Origin: Gp7-AA10 sp035516895
GTDB lineage: Bacteria; Acidobacteriota; Thermoanaerobaculia; Gp7-AA8
Length of the DNA stretch: 42,170 bases
Assembly (NCBI GenBank): GCA_035516895.1
Contig: DATIZY010000249.1
Span: 1 to 42,170, forward strand
Direction: 5' to 3'
The position numbers and the translations under genes are program-made. Under the pieces are notes generated by a model. It was given only the letters and a program-made list of their open reading frames with translations. It was not told the origin of the DNA and made no database searches. Numbering within the stretch: the first letter of the stretch is position 1; every line of letters begins with the position of its first letter. Of this stretch, positions 32,742-40,732 are shown one piece after another.

Positions 32742-33796
32742 TACTGCTGACGCTCCTGTTGTTCTTCGATTTTTCTGCTGAGCGCCCGGCTGAGGTAGTC
32801 GACGAGCGGCGCCATGCGCGCGTACTCCATGCGCATCGGACCGATGATGCCGACCGTTCCCAGCGGCGCGTGCGAGCCGTAGCGGCGCGCGACGATCGAG
32901 AAGTTGTGCACCTGCGTGAAGTCCGTCTCCGACCCGATGATGATCTGCAGCGCATCCTCGGTCAGACACGATTCGAGCAGCTCGACGAGCTTCTCCCGCT
33001 CCTGCAGCGCGAGCATGGTTTTGCGCAGCGACGCGGCGTCCACGTAATCCGGCTTCATCAGCATCGCCGTCGTGCCCTCGACGTACAGCTCATGCTCAAC
33101 CGGGGCCACATCGTTGACGGCGGAGATGCCGAGCGAGATCGTCTTCTGCAGCATCTGATCGTGCCGGGCCCGCTCCTCTTCGGTCATGCGCAGCAGGCGG
33201 CGGCGGATCGCGTCGAGCGTCATGCCGGCGAACTCGCTCGAGATGTAGCGACCGATTTTCTCCAGCTCCTCGCGCGTGAACCCGTAGCGCGATTCGACGA
33301 CTTTGTTCACCACGACGCCGTTCGTGCCGACGATCACGCACATGATCCTGTTCTCGCCGACGCCGATGAAATCCATGCTGCGGATCGTGAACTGCAGAAG
33401 CGTCGGCATGAACACGACGCCGACCTGATCGCTGAGGTTCGACAAGAGTCGCGAGGTCGCCTGCAGCACCTCGTCGATCTCGTTCGCGTTGCGCACTTTC
33501 TCGTCGATCGCCTCCCGTTCGCGCGAGCTCAGCGCACGCGATCGCATGAGGTGATCGATGAAAAAGCGATAGCCGCGGTCGGTCGGCACCCGCCCGGCGG
33601 AAGTGTGCGCCTGATGCAGGTATCCGAGATCCTCGAGGTCGGCCATGACGTTGCGCAGGCTGGCCGGCGAGAGGTCGAACCGGCCGCACCTCGCCAGCGA
33701 GCGCGAGCTGATCGCTTCGCCCGTGGCGACGTGCTGAACGATGATCTCGCGCAGCACCTCGCGCGCTCTGCTGTCGAGTTCGTCTCGTTTCTGCAT
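32741..33796 (-). CDS. hrcA: Heat-inducible transcription repressor HrcA
   Basis: 351 residues. The N-terminal winged helix (REVLREIIVQHVATGEAISSRSLA, DLSPASLRNVMADLEDLGYL, HTSAGRVPTDRGYRFF) is diagnostic for HrcA, with the C-terminal sensing domain (DALQIIIGSETDF, GTVGIIGPMRMEYARMAPLVDYLS). HrcA represses chaperone operons at CIRCE sites and is stabilised by GroE. It heads hrcA-grpE-dnaK-dnaJ. I found no CIRCE (TTAGCACTC-N9-GAGTGCTAA) in the 48 bases before the gene or elsewhere in the window. It is divergent from the SurA-N gene. Confidence 0.96.
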   Translation of the reverse strand: MQKRDELDSRAREVLREIIVQHVATGEAISSRSLARCGRFDLSPASLRNVMADLEDLGYLHQAHTSAGRVPTDRGYRFFIDHLMRSRALSSREREAIDEKVRNANEIDEVLQATSRLLSNLSDQVGVVFMPTLLQFTIRSMDFIGVGENRIMCVIVGTNGVVVNKVVESRYGFTREELEKIGRYISSEFAGMTLDAIRRRLLRMTEEERARHDQMLQKTISLGISAVNDVAPVEHELYVEGTTAMLMKPDYVDAASLRKTMLALQEREKLVELLESCLTEDALQIIIGSETDFTQVHNFSIVARRYGSHAPLGTVGIIGPMRMEYARMAPLVDYLSRALSRKIEEQQERQQ

Positions 33797-33844
33797 GGCG
33801 GTCTCTGAAATACTACTCGGCTCTAGGGGTTAACGGGTTGAAGA

Positions 33845-34534
33845 ATGAAGCGATTCCGAAATGGCGGTTGGCGGGTGGCGGGTAGCGGGTGGGTGGGAGC
33901 TCTCGCGATCGTTCTGCTCCTACCCGCCACCCGCTACCCGCTACCCGCTCGGGCCGCGGTGGTGGATCGCATCGCCGCGCTCGTCGACCGGCAGGTGCTC
34001 ACGGTGAGCGAGATTACGCAGATGGAGGAGATCCGCTTTTATCCGCAGGCGAGCGGCCAGAGCGACGACGACTACCGCCACGCGATCCTCGAGGACCTCA
34101 TCGCACAGGCGCTGCGCTACCGCGACGTCGAGCGCTTCGGCGCCGCGGATGTGTCGAACGACGCGATCGAGGCGCGCCTCGTCGAGATCCGGAAGCGCTT
34201 CGCGTCGCCGGACGAGTTCGCCGCGGCGGTGCAGAAAGCGCAGCTGACAATGGACGAAGTGCGCGCTTTGATCAAGCGCGAGCTGCAGGTCGAGAACTAC
34301 ATCCAGGAGCGCTTCGCGCCCATGATCGGCGTCTCAACAGACGAGATCGAGAACTACTACCGCACGACGTGGACGCAGGAGCGGCAGACGCGCGGCCTCG
34401 CGGTCCTGCCGCTCACACAAGTTCAGGACGAGATCCGGAACGAGCTCAAATCCTCGCGCCTGCAGGACGAGATCGACAAGTGGACCGCGGAGCTGCGGTC
34501 CCACGCCAACGTCGACGTCTACACCTGGCGGTAG
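33845..34534 (+). CDS. Secreted SurA N-terminal domain protein without PPIase domain
   Basis: 229 residues. The signal peptide (hydrophobic VGALAIVLLLPAT, cleavage probably after ARA near residue 39) is followed by VVDRIAALVDRQVLTVSEITQMEEIR and helical repeats ending FAPMIGVSTDEIENYY, the layout of the SurA/PrsA N-terminal chaperone domain. The parvulin (rotamase) domain normally following is missing; the protein ends soon after with a helix. Likely a periplasmic chaperone for outer-membrane proteins (inference). The signal peptide region is encoded by heptamer array F. No convincing Shine-Dalgarno. Confidence 0.82.
   Translation: MKRFRNGGWRVAGSGWVGALAIVLLLPATRYPLPARAAVVDRIAALVDRQVLTVSEITQMEEIRFYPQASGQSDDDYRHAILEDLIAQALRYRDVERFGAADVSNDAIEARLVEIRKRFASPDEFAAAVQKAQLTMDEVRALIKRELQVENYIQERFAPMIGVSTDEIENYYRTTWTQERQTRGLAVLPLTQVQDEIRNELKSSRLQDEIDKWTAELRSHANVDVYTWR
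33863..33954. repeat. Heptamer array F (GCGGGTG/GCGGGTA), coding, inverted arms
   Basis: The left arm (33863-33898) has tandem GCGGTTG, GCGGGTG, GCGGGTA, GCGGGTG. The right arm (33918-33951) has inverted units TACCCGC, CACCCGC, TACCCGC, TACCCGC. The arms can pair over about 30 bases. All of it is inside the start of the SurA-N gene: the left arm encodes GGWRVAGSGWVG and the right arm PATRYPLPARA. Confidence 0.88.
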
Positions 34535-34716
34535 AAGCCGTCGCAGCCCCCGAGTGGCAATGGGCTGCTGCAAGATCGCGGTTCGCCAATCGTCACACAT
34601 GCGAGCTGTGACTGCCGCACCGATTCGCAATCAATAGCGGACCCGGAACGCCGGACCCCGGGCGGACGCGTGATCGGCTTCCCAGCACGAAATCCACTCG
34701 GCTGCTAACATTAGCC
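34535..34716. promoter_or_regulatory. Intergenic region before the kinase-propeller gene
   Basis: 182 bases between co-directional genes. TCACA-N9-TGTGA at about 34594-34612 is a small inverted repeat, arranged opposite to a CRP site and so more likely a hairpin. GGACCCGGAACGCCGGACCCCGGG is an imperfect GC-rich repeat. No promoter I would defend. Confidence 0.3.
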
Positions 34717-37383
34717 GTGCTCCTCCAGGACAACGCGATGCTGGGTCCGTATCGCGTGACCGGTCGCATCGGCGAGGGCGGTATGGGCGCCGTTTACCGC
34801 GCGACCGACACGCGACTCGGCCGCAATGTCGCCATCAAAGTCCTGACCGCCGTCACGCTCAGCGACAAGGAGCGCATCCAGCGATTCGAGCAGGAAGCGC
34901 GCGCGACGGGGATGCTCAACCATCCCAACCTCCTGACGATCTACGACGTCGGCAACAGCGACGGCACACCGTTCCTCGTCAGCGAGCTGCTCGAAGGCGA
35001 AACGCTGCGCGAGCGCCTCGACCGGAGCGCGATTCCTCCGCGCAAAGCCGTCGACATCGCGCTGCAGATGGCCAACGGCCTCGGCGCAGCGCACGAGAAG
35101 GGCATCGTTCACCGCGACCTCAAGCCGGAAAACATCTACATCACCAAAGAAGGCCGCGTGAAGATCCTCGACTTCGGCATCGCCAAACTGAGCGCGACCG
35201 GCAACGACGGCGGCCCGAAATTTCAAATGGCCGCCACCGAGCCGGGCATCGTCCTCGGCACCGTTGGCTACATGTCTCCCGAGCAGGTTCGCGGCGAGCA
35301 GGTCGACCGCCGCTCCGACATCTTCGCCTTCGGAGCGATCCTGTACGAGATGCTCACCGGCAGCCGCGCATTCAAGCGCGACTCATCGATCGAAACGCTG
35401 AGCGCGATCCTCAAAGAAGAACCGAAGGAGCTGCTCGAGGTGAATCCGAACGTTCCGCCGCCGCTCGAACGGCTCGTGCGCCGCTGCCTCGAGAAGGATC
35501 GCGAGCAGCGATTCCAGTCGGCGCGCGATCTCGCCTTCAACCTCGAGACCCTCTCGACGTTCACGACGCCGGCGACGCACGCGCAGACGCCGATTCCCCA
35601 CAACACGATGGCGGGCACGGCGCAGATTCCCGTGACATCGACGATCCGCACGCCCACGCCGACGATGACGCGCACGCGCACGATGACGATGGTGGCGAAG
35701 CCGAAGCCGCGCGTCTCGCCTGCGCTGCTCGTTCTGCTCTACATCGTCTCGATCGCCGGCGCCGCGTGGGGCGCGTGGTACTTCGCGAATCGCATTCACT
35801 CCGAAAAACCGGAGGCCGCGTTCCATCGAATGACGTTCCGGCGCGGCGAAGTGCGCAGCGCGCGATTCGGATCCGATGGCGACACGCTCGTCTACAGCGC
35901 TGCGTGGGACGGCCAGCCTGCCGAGATCTACGTCGCAAACCGGCATTCGCCGGAAGCGCGGCCAGTCGCGCTCGCGAACGCGGAGCTGCTGTCGGTCTCG
36001 CGCGGAGCGGAGCTCGCGATCCTCCTTCGCCGCGACCGCCTCAGCGGCCTCGGCACACTGGCGCGCGTGCCGGTCGCCGGGGGCACGCCGCGCGAAGTCG
36101 CCGATCAGGTACTCGCGGCCGACTGGCTGCCCGACGGCAACAACCTGGCGATCATCCGCGTCAGCGAAGGCAAGAATCGCATCGAAGATCCGATCGGAAA
36201 CGTCCGGTACGAGACGGCGCATCAGCTCGATTACATTCGTGTCGCGCCGGACGGCAACCGCCTCGCGTTTCTGGAAACGTACGGCGGCAAATCGGACGTC
36301 GTGGTCCTCGATCCGAAATCGCGGACGCCGCAGGCGATCGCGCGCGGATGGCAGCACGGCGCGAACGGCCTCGCATGGACGCCGGACGGAAAGGAGCTCT
36401 GGCTCACCGGCACCGACACCGCGGCGCCTCCGGCGCTGTATGCGGTGAACGTCGGCACCGGCGACACGCGCCTCGTCACCCGCCTGACAGGATCGATGCG
36501 CCTGTACGACATCTCGGCGCAGGGACGCGTGCTGCTGTCGGATGGTTTGTGGCGGGCGGCGCTCGAGTATCAGGCGCCCGGCGAGACCGCCGAGCGCGAC
36601 ATGTCGTGGCTCGACTGGTCGATGCTGGCCGACATTTCGAACGACGGGCACTCGCTCCTTTTCAACGAGACGCGCGAAGGCGGCGGCGCGAACAGCTCCG
36701 TCTACCTGCGCGACATCAACGCGCCGACGCCGGTGAAAATCGGCGAGGGATTCGGCGACGCGCTCTCGCCCGACGGCAAGCTCGTGCTCGCGCACATCGG
36801 CGACAAGCTCGCCGTGCTGCCGACCGGCAGCGGCGAGCCGCGCGAGCTGAAGATCGAAGGCGCGTTCGATCGCGGCGCGGTATGGCTGCCCGACAACCAT
36901 TCCGTGATCATCGCCGGCGCGCTGAAAGATCACGGCTACGCGCTGCATCTGCTCGACACGCTCGACGAGAACGAGAAAACGATCTCGCCGGAGAACATTT
37001 TCGGCGACGCCTATCGCCCGTTCGCCGTGTCCCCCGACGGACGCTTCGTCGCCGGCATGACGAAAGACGAAACGATCGCCCTCTATCCGTTAGGCGGCGG
37101 CAATCCGATCGCGGTCAGCGGCGCGCAGAAAGGCGAAGTGCCGATCCAGTGGGGCGCCGACGGCCTCTCGCTCTTCGTCTACCGCCCGACAGACCTTCCG
37201 GCGCAAGTCGTGCGCATCAACCTCACCACCGGCGCGCGCGATGTGTGGAAGCAGTTCTCGCCGACCGATCCGGCCGGCGTCTACAAAATCGCGCCGATCT
37301 GCATGACACCCGGCGCCGCCTCCTACGCGTACGACGCGCTGCGGAGCGTGAACGATTTGTACGTCGCTGAAGGGCTGCAATAA
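34717..37383 (+). CDS. Ser/Thr kinase fused to C-terminal beta-propeller (TolB/WD40-like)
   Basis: 888 residues. Kinase domain 10-275 with GEGGMGAVYRA (19-29), ATP Lys 41, HRDLKPEN (132-139), DFG (152-154) and MSPEQVRG; all catalytic residues are intact. A Thr/Pro-rich linker leads to one transmembrane helix (about 335-357), then about 520 residues of beta-propeller repeats (VAPDGNRLAFLE, WTPDGKELWLTG, LSPDGKLVLAHI, VSPDGRFVAGMT), expected in the periplasm. This is a typical acidobacterial architecture. The ligand and substrates are unknown. The start is GTG 34717 without a visible Shine-Dalgarno; ATG 34738 is an alternative. Confidence 0.93.
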   Translation: MLLQDNAMLGPYRVTGRIGEGGMGAVYRATDTRLGRNVAIKVLTAVTLSDKERIQRFEQEARATGMLNHPNLLTIYDVGNSDGTPFLVSELLEGETLRERLDRSAIPPRKAVDIALQMANGLGAAHEKGIVHRDLKPENIYITKEGRVKILDFGIAKLSATGNDGGPKFQMAATEPGIVLGTVGYMSPEQVRGEQVDRRSDIFAFGAILYEMLTGSRAFKRDSSIETLSAILKEEPKELLEVNPNVPPPLERLVRRCLEKDREQRFQSARDLAFNLETLSTFTTPATHAQTPIPHNTMAGTAQIPVTSTIRTPTPTMTRTRTMTMVAKPKPRVSPALLVLLYIVSIAGAAWGAWYFANRIHSEKPEAAFHRMTFRRGEVRSARFGSDGDTLVYSAAWDGQPAEIYVANRHSPEARPVALANAELLSVSRGAELAILLRRDRLSGLGTLARVPVAGGTPREVADQVLAADWLPDGNNLAIIRVSEGKNRIEDPIGNVRYETAHQLDYIRVAPDGNRLAFLETYGGKSDVVVLDPKSRTPQAIARGWQHGANGLAWTPDGKELWLTGTDTAAPPALYAVNVGTGDTRLVTRLTGSMRLYDISAQGRVLLSDGLWRAALEYQAPGETAERDMSWLDWSMLADISNDGHSLLFNETREGGGANSSVYLRDINAPTPVKIGEGFGDALSPDGKLVLAHIGDKLAVLPTGSGEPRELKIEGAFDRGAVWLPDNHSVIIAGALKDHGYALHLLDTLDENEKTISPENIFGDAYRPFAVSPDGRFVAGMTKDETIALYPLGGGNPIAVSGAQKGEVPIQWGADGLSLFVYRPTDLPAQVVRINLTTGARDVWKQFSPTDPAGVYKIAPICMTPGAASYAYDALRSVNDLYVAEGLQ

Positions 37384-37387
37384 GCGC

Positions 37388-37465
37388 GAAGGATGAAGGA
37401 TGAATGACGTCGTGCAAGTTTGCCGCTGACACATTCATCCTTCATCCCTCATCCTTCATCCTTTT
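37388..37465. repeat. Heptamer array G (GGATGAA type) over the TauE gene start
   Basis: The left arm is GAAGGAT-GAAGGAT-GAATGA (from 37388) and contains the TauE ATG at 37404. After about 27 bases the right arm (37432-37465) has inverted units CATTCAT, CCTTCAT, CCCTCAT, CCTTCAT, CCTTTT, which encode FILHPSSFILF. Confidence 0.85.
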
Positions 37466-38177
37466 CGCAGCGGCCTTTCTCGCCGGCATCGTCAACTCCA
37501 TCGCCGGCGGCGGGACGCTGATTTCATTTCCGAGCCTGCTCTGGATCGGTCGCAACGCGATCATCGCGAACGCGACGAGCACCATCGCGCTGTGGCCCGG
37601 CTCGTTGTCGGGCATGCTCGGCTTCCGCCGCGATCTGGCGACCCTGCCGCGGCGGCTGTACATCCTCATCGTTCCTTCGCTGGCCGGCGGGATCGCAGGC
37701 GCGATGCTGCTGCTGCACACGAGCACGAAGACCTTCGAGCGGCTCGTTCCGTGGCTGATCCTCGGCGCGACCATGCTGCTGGCGTTTCAGGGCGTGATCA
37801 CCAAACGCATCCCGCATCGCTGGCCGCTCGGCCTCATCATCCTCCTGCAGCTGCTCGTCGCTTTTTACGGCGGCTACTTCGGCGCCGGAATCGGCATCCT
37901 CATGCTCGCCGCGCTCGGACTGATCGGCCTCACCGACCTGCATCAGATGAACGGGCTGAAAAATCTGCTGGCGATCTGCATCAACGGAGTCGCCGCGGTG
38001 TACTTCGCCGCTTCGGGTGCCGTGATCTGGTCCGACGCGATTCTGATGGCGATCGCCGCGATCGCCGGCGGCTTCAGCGGCGCGAAGCTCGCGCACGTGT
38101 TAGGCCGCAGGTTCGTGCGCGGCTTCGTGATCGCCGTCGGCCTCTGCATGACCGTCGCGCTATTTCTGAAGCGGTAG
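37404..38177 (+). CDS. TauE/SafE family membrane permease
   Basis: 257 residues with seven or eight hydrophobic segments. The family motif AGIVNSIAGGGTLISFPSLLWIG (about 26-48) and FYGGYFGAGIGILMLAALGLIG (about 153-174) mark the two repeats of sulfite/sulfonate exporter TauE/SafE. Members export sulfite, sulfoacetate or related organic anions; the substrate here is unknown. The only usable ATG (37404) is inside array G, so the first 20 residues (including FILHPSSFILF) are repeat-encoded. The 3' end overlaps the convergent S9 peptidase gene by 18 bases. Confidence 0.9.
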   Translation: MTSCKFAADTFILHPSSFILFAAAFLAGIVNSIAGGGTLISFPSLLWIGRNAIIANATSTIALWPGSLSGMLGFRRDLATLPRRLYILIVPSLAGGIAGAMLLLHTSTKTFERLVPWLILGATMLLAFQGVITKRIPHRWPLGLIILLQLLVAFYGGYFGAGIGILMLAALGLIGLTDLHQMNGLKNLLAICINGVAAVYFAASGAVIWSDAILMAIAAIAGGFSGAKLAHVLGRRFVRGFVIAVGLCMTVALFLKR

Positions 38178-40025
38178 GAGCGCCGACGTGAACAAATCGA
38201 CGTTCCGCTGCATCACGTCCTCGCGCTCCTGCGGAACGCGCGGCGTGTGTCCCGGGCTGTGGTAGATCACCATCGTGACGTCGACACCGAGCTCCTGCAA
38301 CGAGCGATAGAGCATCGTCCCCTGCGACAGCGGCACGCGATCGTCGCCGTCGTCCTGCTGAATCAGCACGCGCGCGCTCGACGCTTTCAGATGCCAGAGC
38401 GGACTGTGCTCGCGCAGGAGATCGAGCCACGGCTTCGCGCGGAAGTAGCTCGGAATGAACGCGCGGATGTCGGTCGTGCCGTGAAACGACAGCAGATCGA
38501 CGACCGGTGCGCCAATCGATATCGCCCTCAGCCGGTCGCTGTGCCCTTCGGCCCATGCGGCCATGAATCCGCCGTAGCTCCAGCCCATGAGACCCAGACG
38601 ATCGGGGTCGGCGATGCCTTCGGCGATGAGCGTGTCGATTCCGGCGTTGATGTCGATCCAATCCATGCCGCCCCAGTCGTTTCGATTTGCTTCCCGAAAC
38701 TTCTGGCCGTAGCCGCCGGTGCCGCGCGGATTCGGACGCAGCACCGCGAACCCGTCCTCCGCGAAGACATTCACGGGGTACAGCGAGCCGAGGTATCCCG
38801 TGAAGGATTGTTCGTGGTGGGAGGCGGGGCCGCCGTGCACGAACGTGAGCAGAGGAACGCGTTTGCCGGCCGTGTAGCCGATCGGCAGCGTGAGCAGGCC
38901 TTCGATCTCCAGTCCGTCCTTCGGATTTTTCCATTTGATGAGCTTCGTCTCGGGGATCTGCTTGTCGCGAAGCGCGTCGTTGTGATGCGTGATCTGCCGC
39001 GGCGAGAACGCGCTCGTCGACGAAACGCAGATCTCGGGCGGCGCGGTGAGCGACTGCATCACGAATGCGAGCGTGTCGCCGCGGACGTCGAGGTTCTCGA
39101 TGACGCCCTCGAAATGGGAGAACGGCTGCGCGCCGCGAAAGATCTGAGAAGTCGTTCCGGTCGGCCCGCTGAACCAGGGCATCTCGCCCGACCAGACGAC
39201 GCGCTCGGGCGTGCGGTCGTACGCCGGCGCGAACTTCCGGGGGGTGCCTCCGCTCACCGGCACGGTGTCGATCTCTTCTTCGCGCAGCCAGTCGGCGTCG
39301 CCGCCGGTGCTGAGAAACGCGATCGTCTTTCCGTCGGGTGAGAAAATCGGATTGCGATCCGATCCGGGCTGCGTGACGAGCGGGCGCACTTCGCCGCCGC
39401 GCGTGATGAGTGCGATGTCGGAGTTTTCAAAGTCCTGAATCGGCATCTTCGGCTCGCGCTGCGCCGCCAGCATCGATCCGTCGGGCGACCACGAGACGTT
39501 GGTGAACGAGTCGGTGCCGTGCGTGAGGGCGGTGACGCGGCGCGATTCGAGATCGAGCAGGTAGAGCTGCGAAGGGCGCGATTGTTCGCCGACGACGCGC
39601 TCGTATTTGTCGTTTGGCGCGGCGTCGCGCATCGTGAAGGCGATCGTTTTCCCGTCCGGCGAAAACTCGAAATCGCCAATGCCGCCCTTTTCGTCGGTGA
39701 GCTTTTGCGCCTCACCGCCGTTCGCACCGATGATCCAGATGGCGTTGCGACCGCCGTCGCGGTCGGAAAGGAAGGCGATCGTCTTTCCATCCGGCGACCA
39801 GCGCGGATGATTCGAAGTCGCGTTGCTGCGCGTGAGCTGGAGATCAAACGATCCGTCCGTCGCCGCGAGCCAGAGGTCGGCGTCGTAGGCGCTGCGTTCC
39901 ATGTCGGCGCGCGTGAGGACATACACGACGCGCTTCGCGTCGGGCGAGAGAATCGGCGTCGAGGGGCTCGGCATCGTGGCGATGTCGTGAATCGTGAGCG
40001 CGGTGGCGAGGAGAGCGGCGAACAT
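38160..40025 (-). CDS. S9 family serine peptidase (prolyl oligopeptidase-like)
   Basis: 621 residues. A short hydrophobic N-terminus (MFAALLATALT) suggests export. Residues about 20-360 are TolB/WD40-like propeller blades (WSPDGKTIAFLSDRDGG, FSPDGKTIAFTMRD, FSPDGKTIAFLSTGG). The alpha/beta hydrolase domain (about 370-621) holds the Ser nucleophile in LGLMGWSYGGFMAAWA, the Asp in QQDDGDDRVPLSQG and the His in IYHSPGHTPRVPQ. Such enzymes cleave short peptides after proline or acylated residues. It stands alone on this strand, 11 bases from the ABC gene stop. Confidence 0.93.
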   Translation of the reverse strand: MFAALLATALTIHDIATMPSPSTPILSPDAKRVVYVLTRADMERSAYDADLWLAATDGSFDLQLTRSNATSNHPRWSPDGKTIAFLSDRDGGRNAIWIIGANGGEAQKLTDEKGGIGDFEFSPDGKTIAFTMRDAAPNDKYERVVGEQSRPSQLYLLDLESRRVTALTHGTDSFTNVSWSPDGSMLAAQREPKMPIQDFENSDIALITRGGEVRPLVTQPGSDRNPIFSPDGKTIAFLSTGGDADWLREEEIDTVPVSGGTPRKFAPAYDRTPERVVWSGEMPWFSGPTGTTSQIFRGAQPFSHFEGVIENLDVRGDTLAFVMQSLTAPPEICVSSTSAFSPRQITHHNDALRDKQIPETKLIKWKNPKDGLEIEGLLTLPIGYTAGKRVPLLTFVHGGPASHHEQSFTGYLGSLYPVNVFAEDGFAVLRPNPRGTGGYGQKFREANRNDWGGMDWIDINAGIDTLIAEGIADPDRLGLMGWSYGGFMAAWAEGHSDRLRAISIGAPVVDLLSFHGTTDIRAFIPSYFRAKPWLDLLREHSPLWHLKASSARVLIQQDDGDDRVPLSQGTMLYRSLQELGVDVTMVIYHSPGHTPRVPQEREDVMQRNVDLFTSALLPLQK

Positions 40026-40036
40026 GGCCGCGTATT

Positions 40037-40732
40037 CTACGGTGTGGAATGCGCCAGCAGCGCTCGGGTCGCGGGATGCTTCGGATTGATCAGCACGTCG
40101 TTCGCAGCGCCCTGCTCCACCACTTCGCCCTCCGCGAGGATGACCACGCGATCGGCGAAGGCGCGCGCGAAATCGTCGTCGTGCGTCGTGATCAGCAGCG
40201 TGCGTCCGCCGGCCGTCAGCTTGCGCAGCGTCTCGCCCAGCTCGCCGCGGCGCGCGGGATCGAGCGACGCGGTCGGCTCGTCCATCAGCAGCAGCGGCGG
40301 ATCCATCGCCATCGCCCGTGCGATCGCCACGCGCTGGGCCTCGCCGCCGGAGAGCTCGCGCGGAAGCGCATCGCGACGATGACCGACGCCGAGGAGCGCG
40401 AGCAGCGCCATGGCGCGCTCGGCGGCGTCCTTGCGCGCGACGTGGCGGACGTGCACCGGCGCGAGCGTCACGTTGTGCAGAGCGGTCAGATGCTCGAAGA
40501 GGAAGTGGTACTGAAACACCATGCCGACGTCTTTGCGGTCGATCGAGATCGAGCCGTCATACGACTCCAGTCCGGCGATGCAGCGCAACACGGTCGTCTT
40601 CCCGCCGCCGGACAGCCCCATGAGCGCGAGGATCTCGCCGCGGCGAGCGGCGAGATTCACGCCGCGCAGGATCTGCCGCTCGCCTCGAGTGAGGCGGAGG
40701 TCCTCGATCGTCAGGATGTCGCTGCCTGCCAA
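40037..40732 (-). CDS. Amino-acid ABC transporter ATP-binding protein
   Basis: 231 residues. Walker A LMGLSGGGKTTVLRC, Q-loop FQYHFLFEHLTALHNV, signature LSGGEAQRVAIARAMAMDP, Walker B LLLMDEPTASLDP and the H-loop LITTHDDDF are all visible, matching polar amino-acid (GlnQ-like) importers. The start is TTG 40732, preceded by GGAGGAA at the right distance and followed by LAGSDILTIEDLRLTRGE; it overlaps the binding protein-permease stop by 22 bases. Longer upstream frames are shadows. It energises the fused permease encoded just upstream. Confidence 0.92.
   Translation of the reverse strand: MAGSDILTIEDLRLTRGERQILRGVNLAARRGEILALMGLSGGGKTTVLRCIAGLESYDGSISIDRKDVGMVFQYHFLFEHLTALHNVTLAPVHVRHVARKDAAERAMALLALLGVGHRRDALPRELSGGEAQRVAIARAMAMDPPLLLMDEPTASLDPARRGELGETLRKLTAGGRTLLITTHDDDFARAFADRVVILAEGEVVEQGAANDVLINPKHPATRALLAHSTP

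Noticed and set aside
34594..34612. CRP-type binding site (TCACA-TGTGA)
   Set aside because: The half-sites are in the inverse order to the CRP consensus (TGTGA-N6-TCACA), and the spacing is 9.
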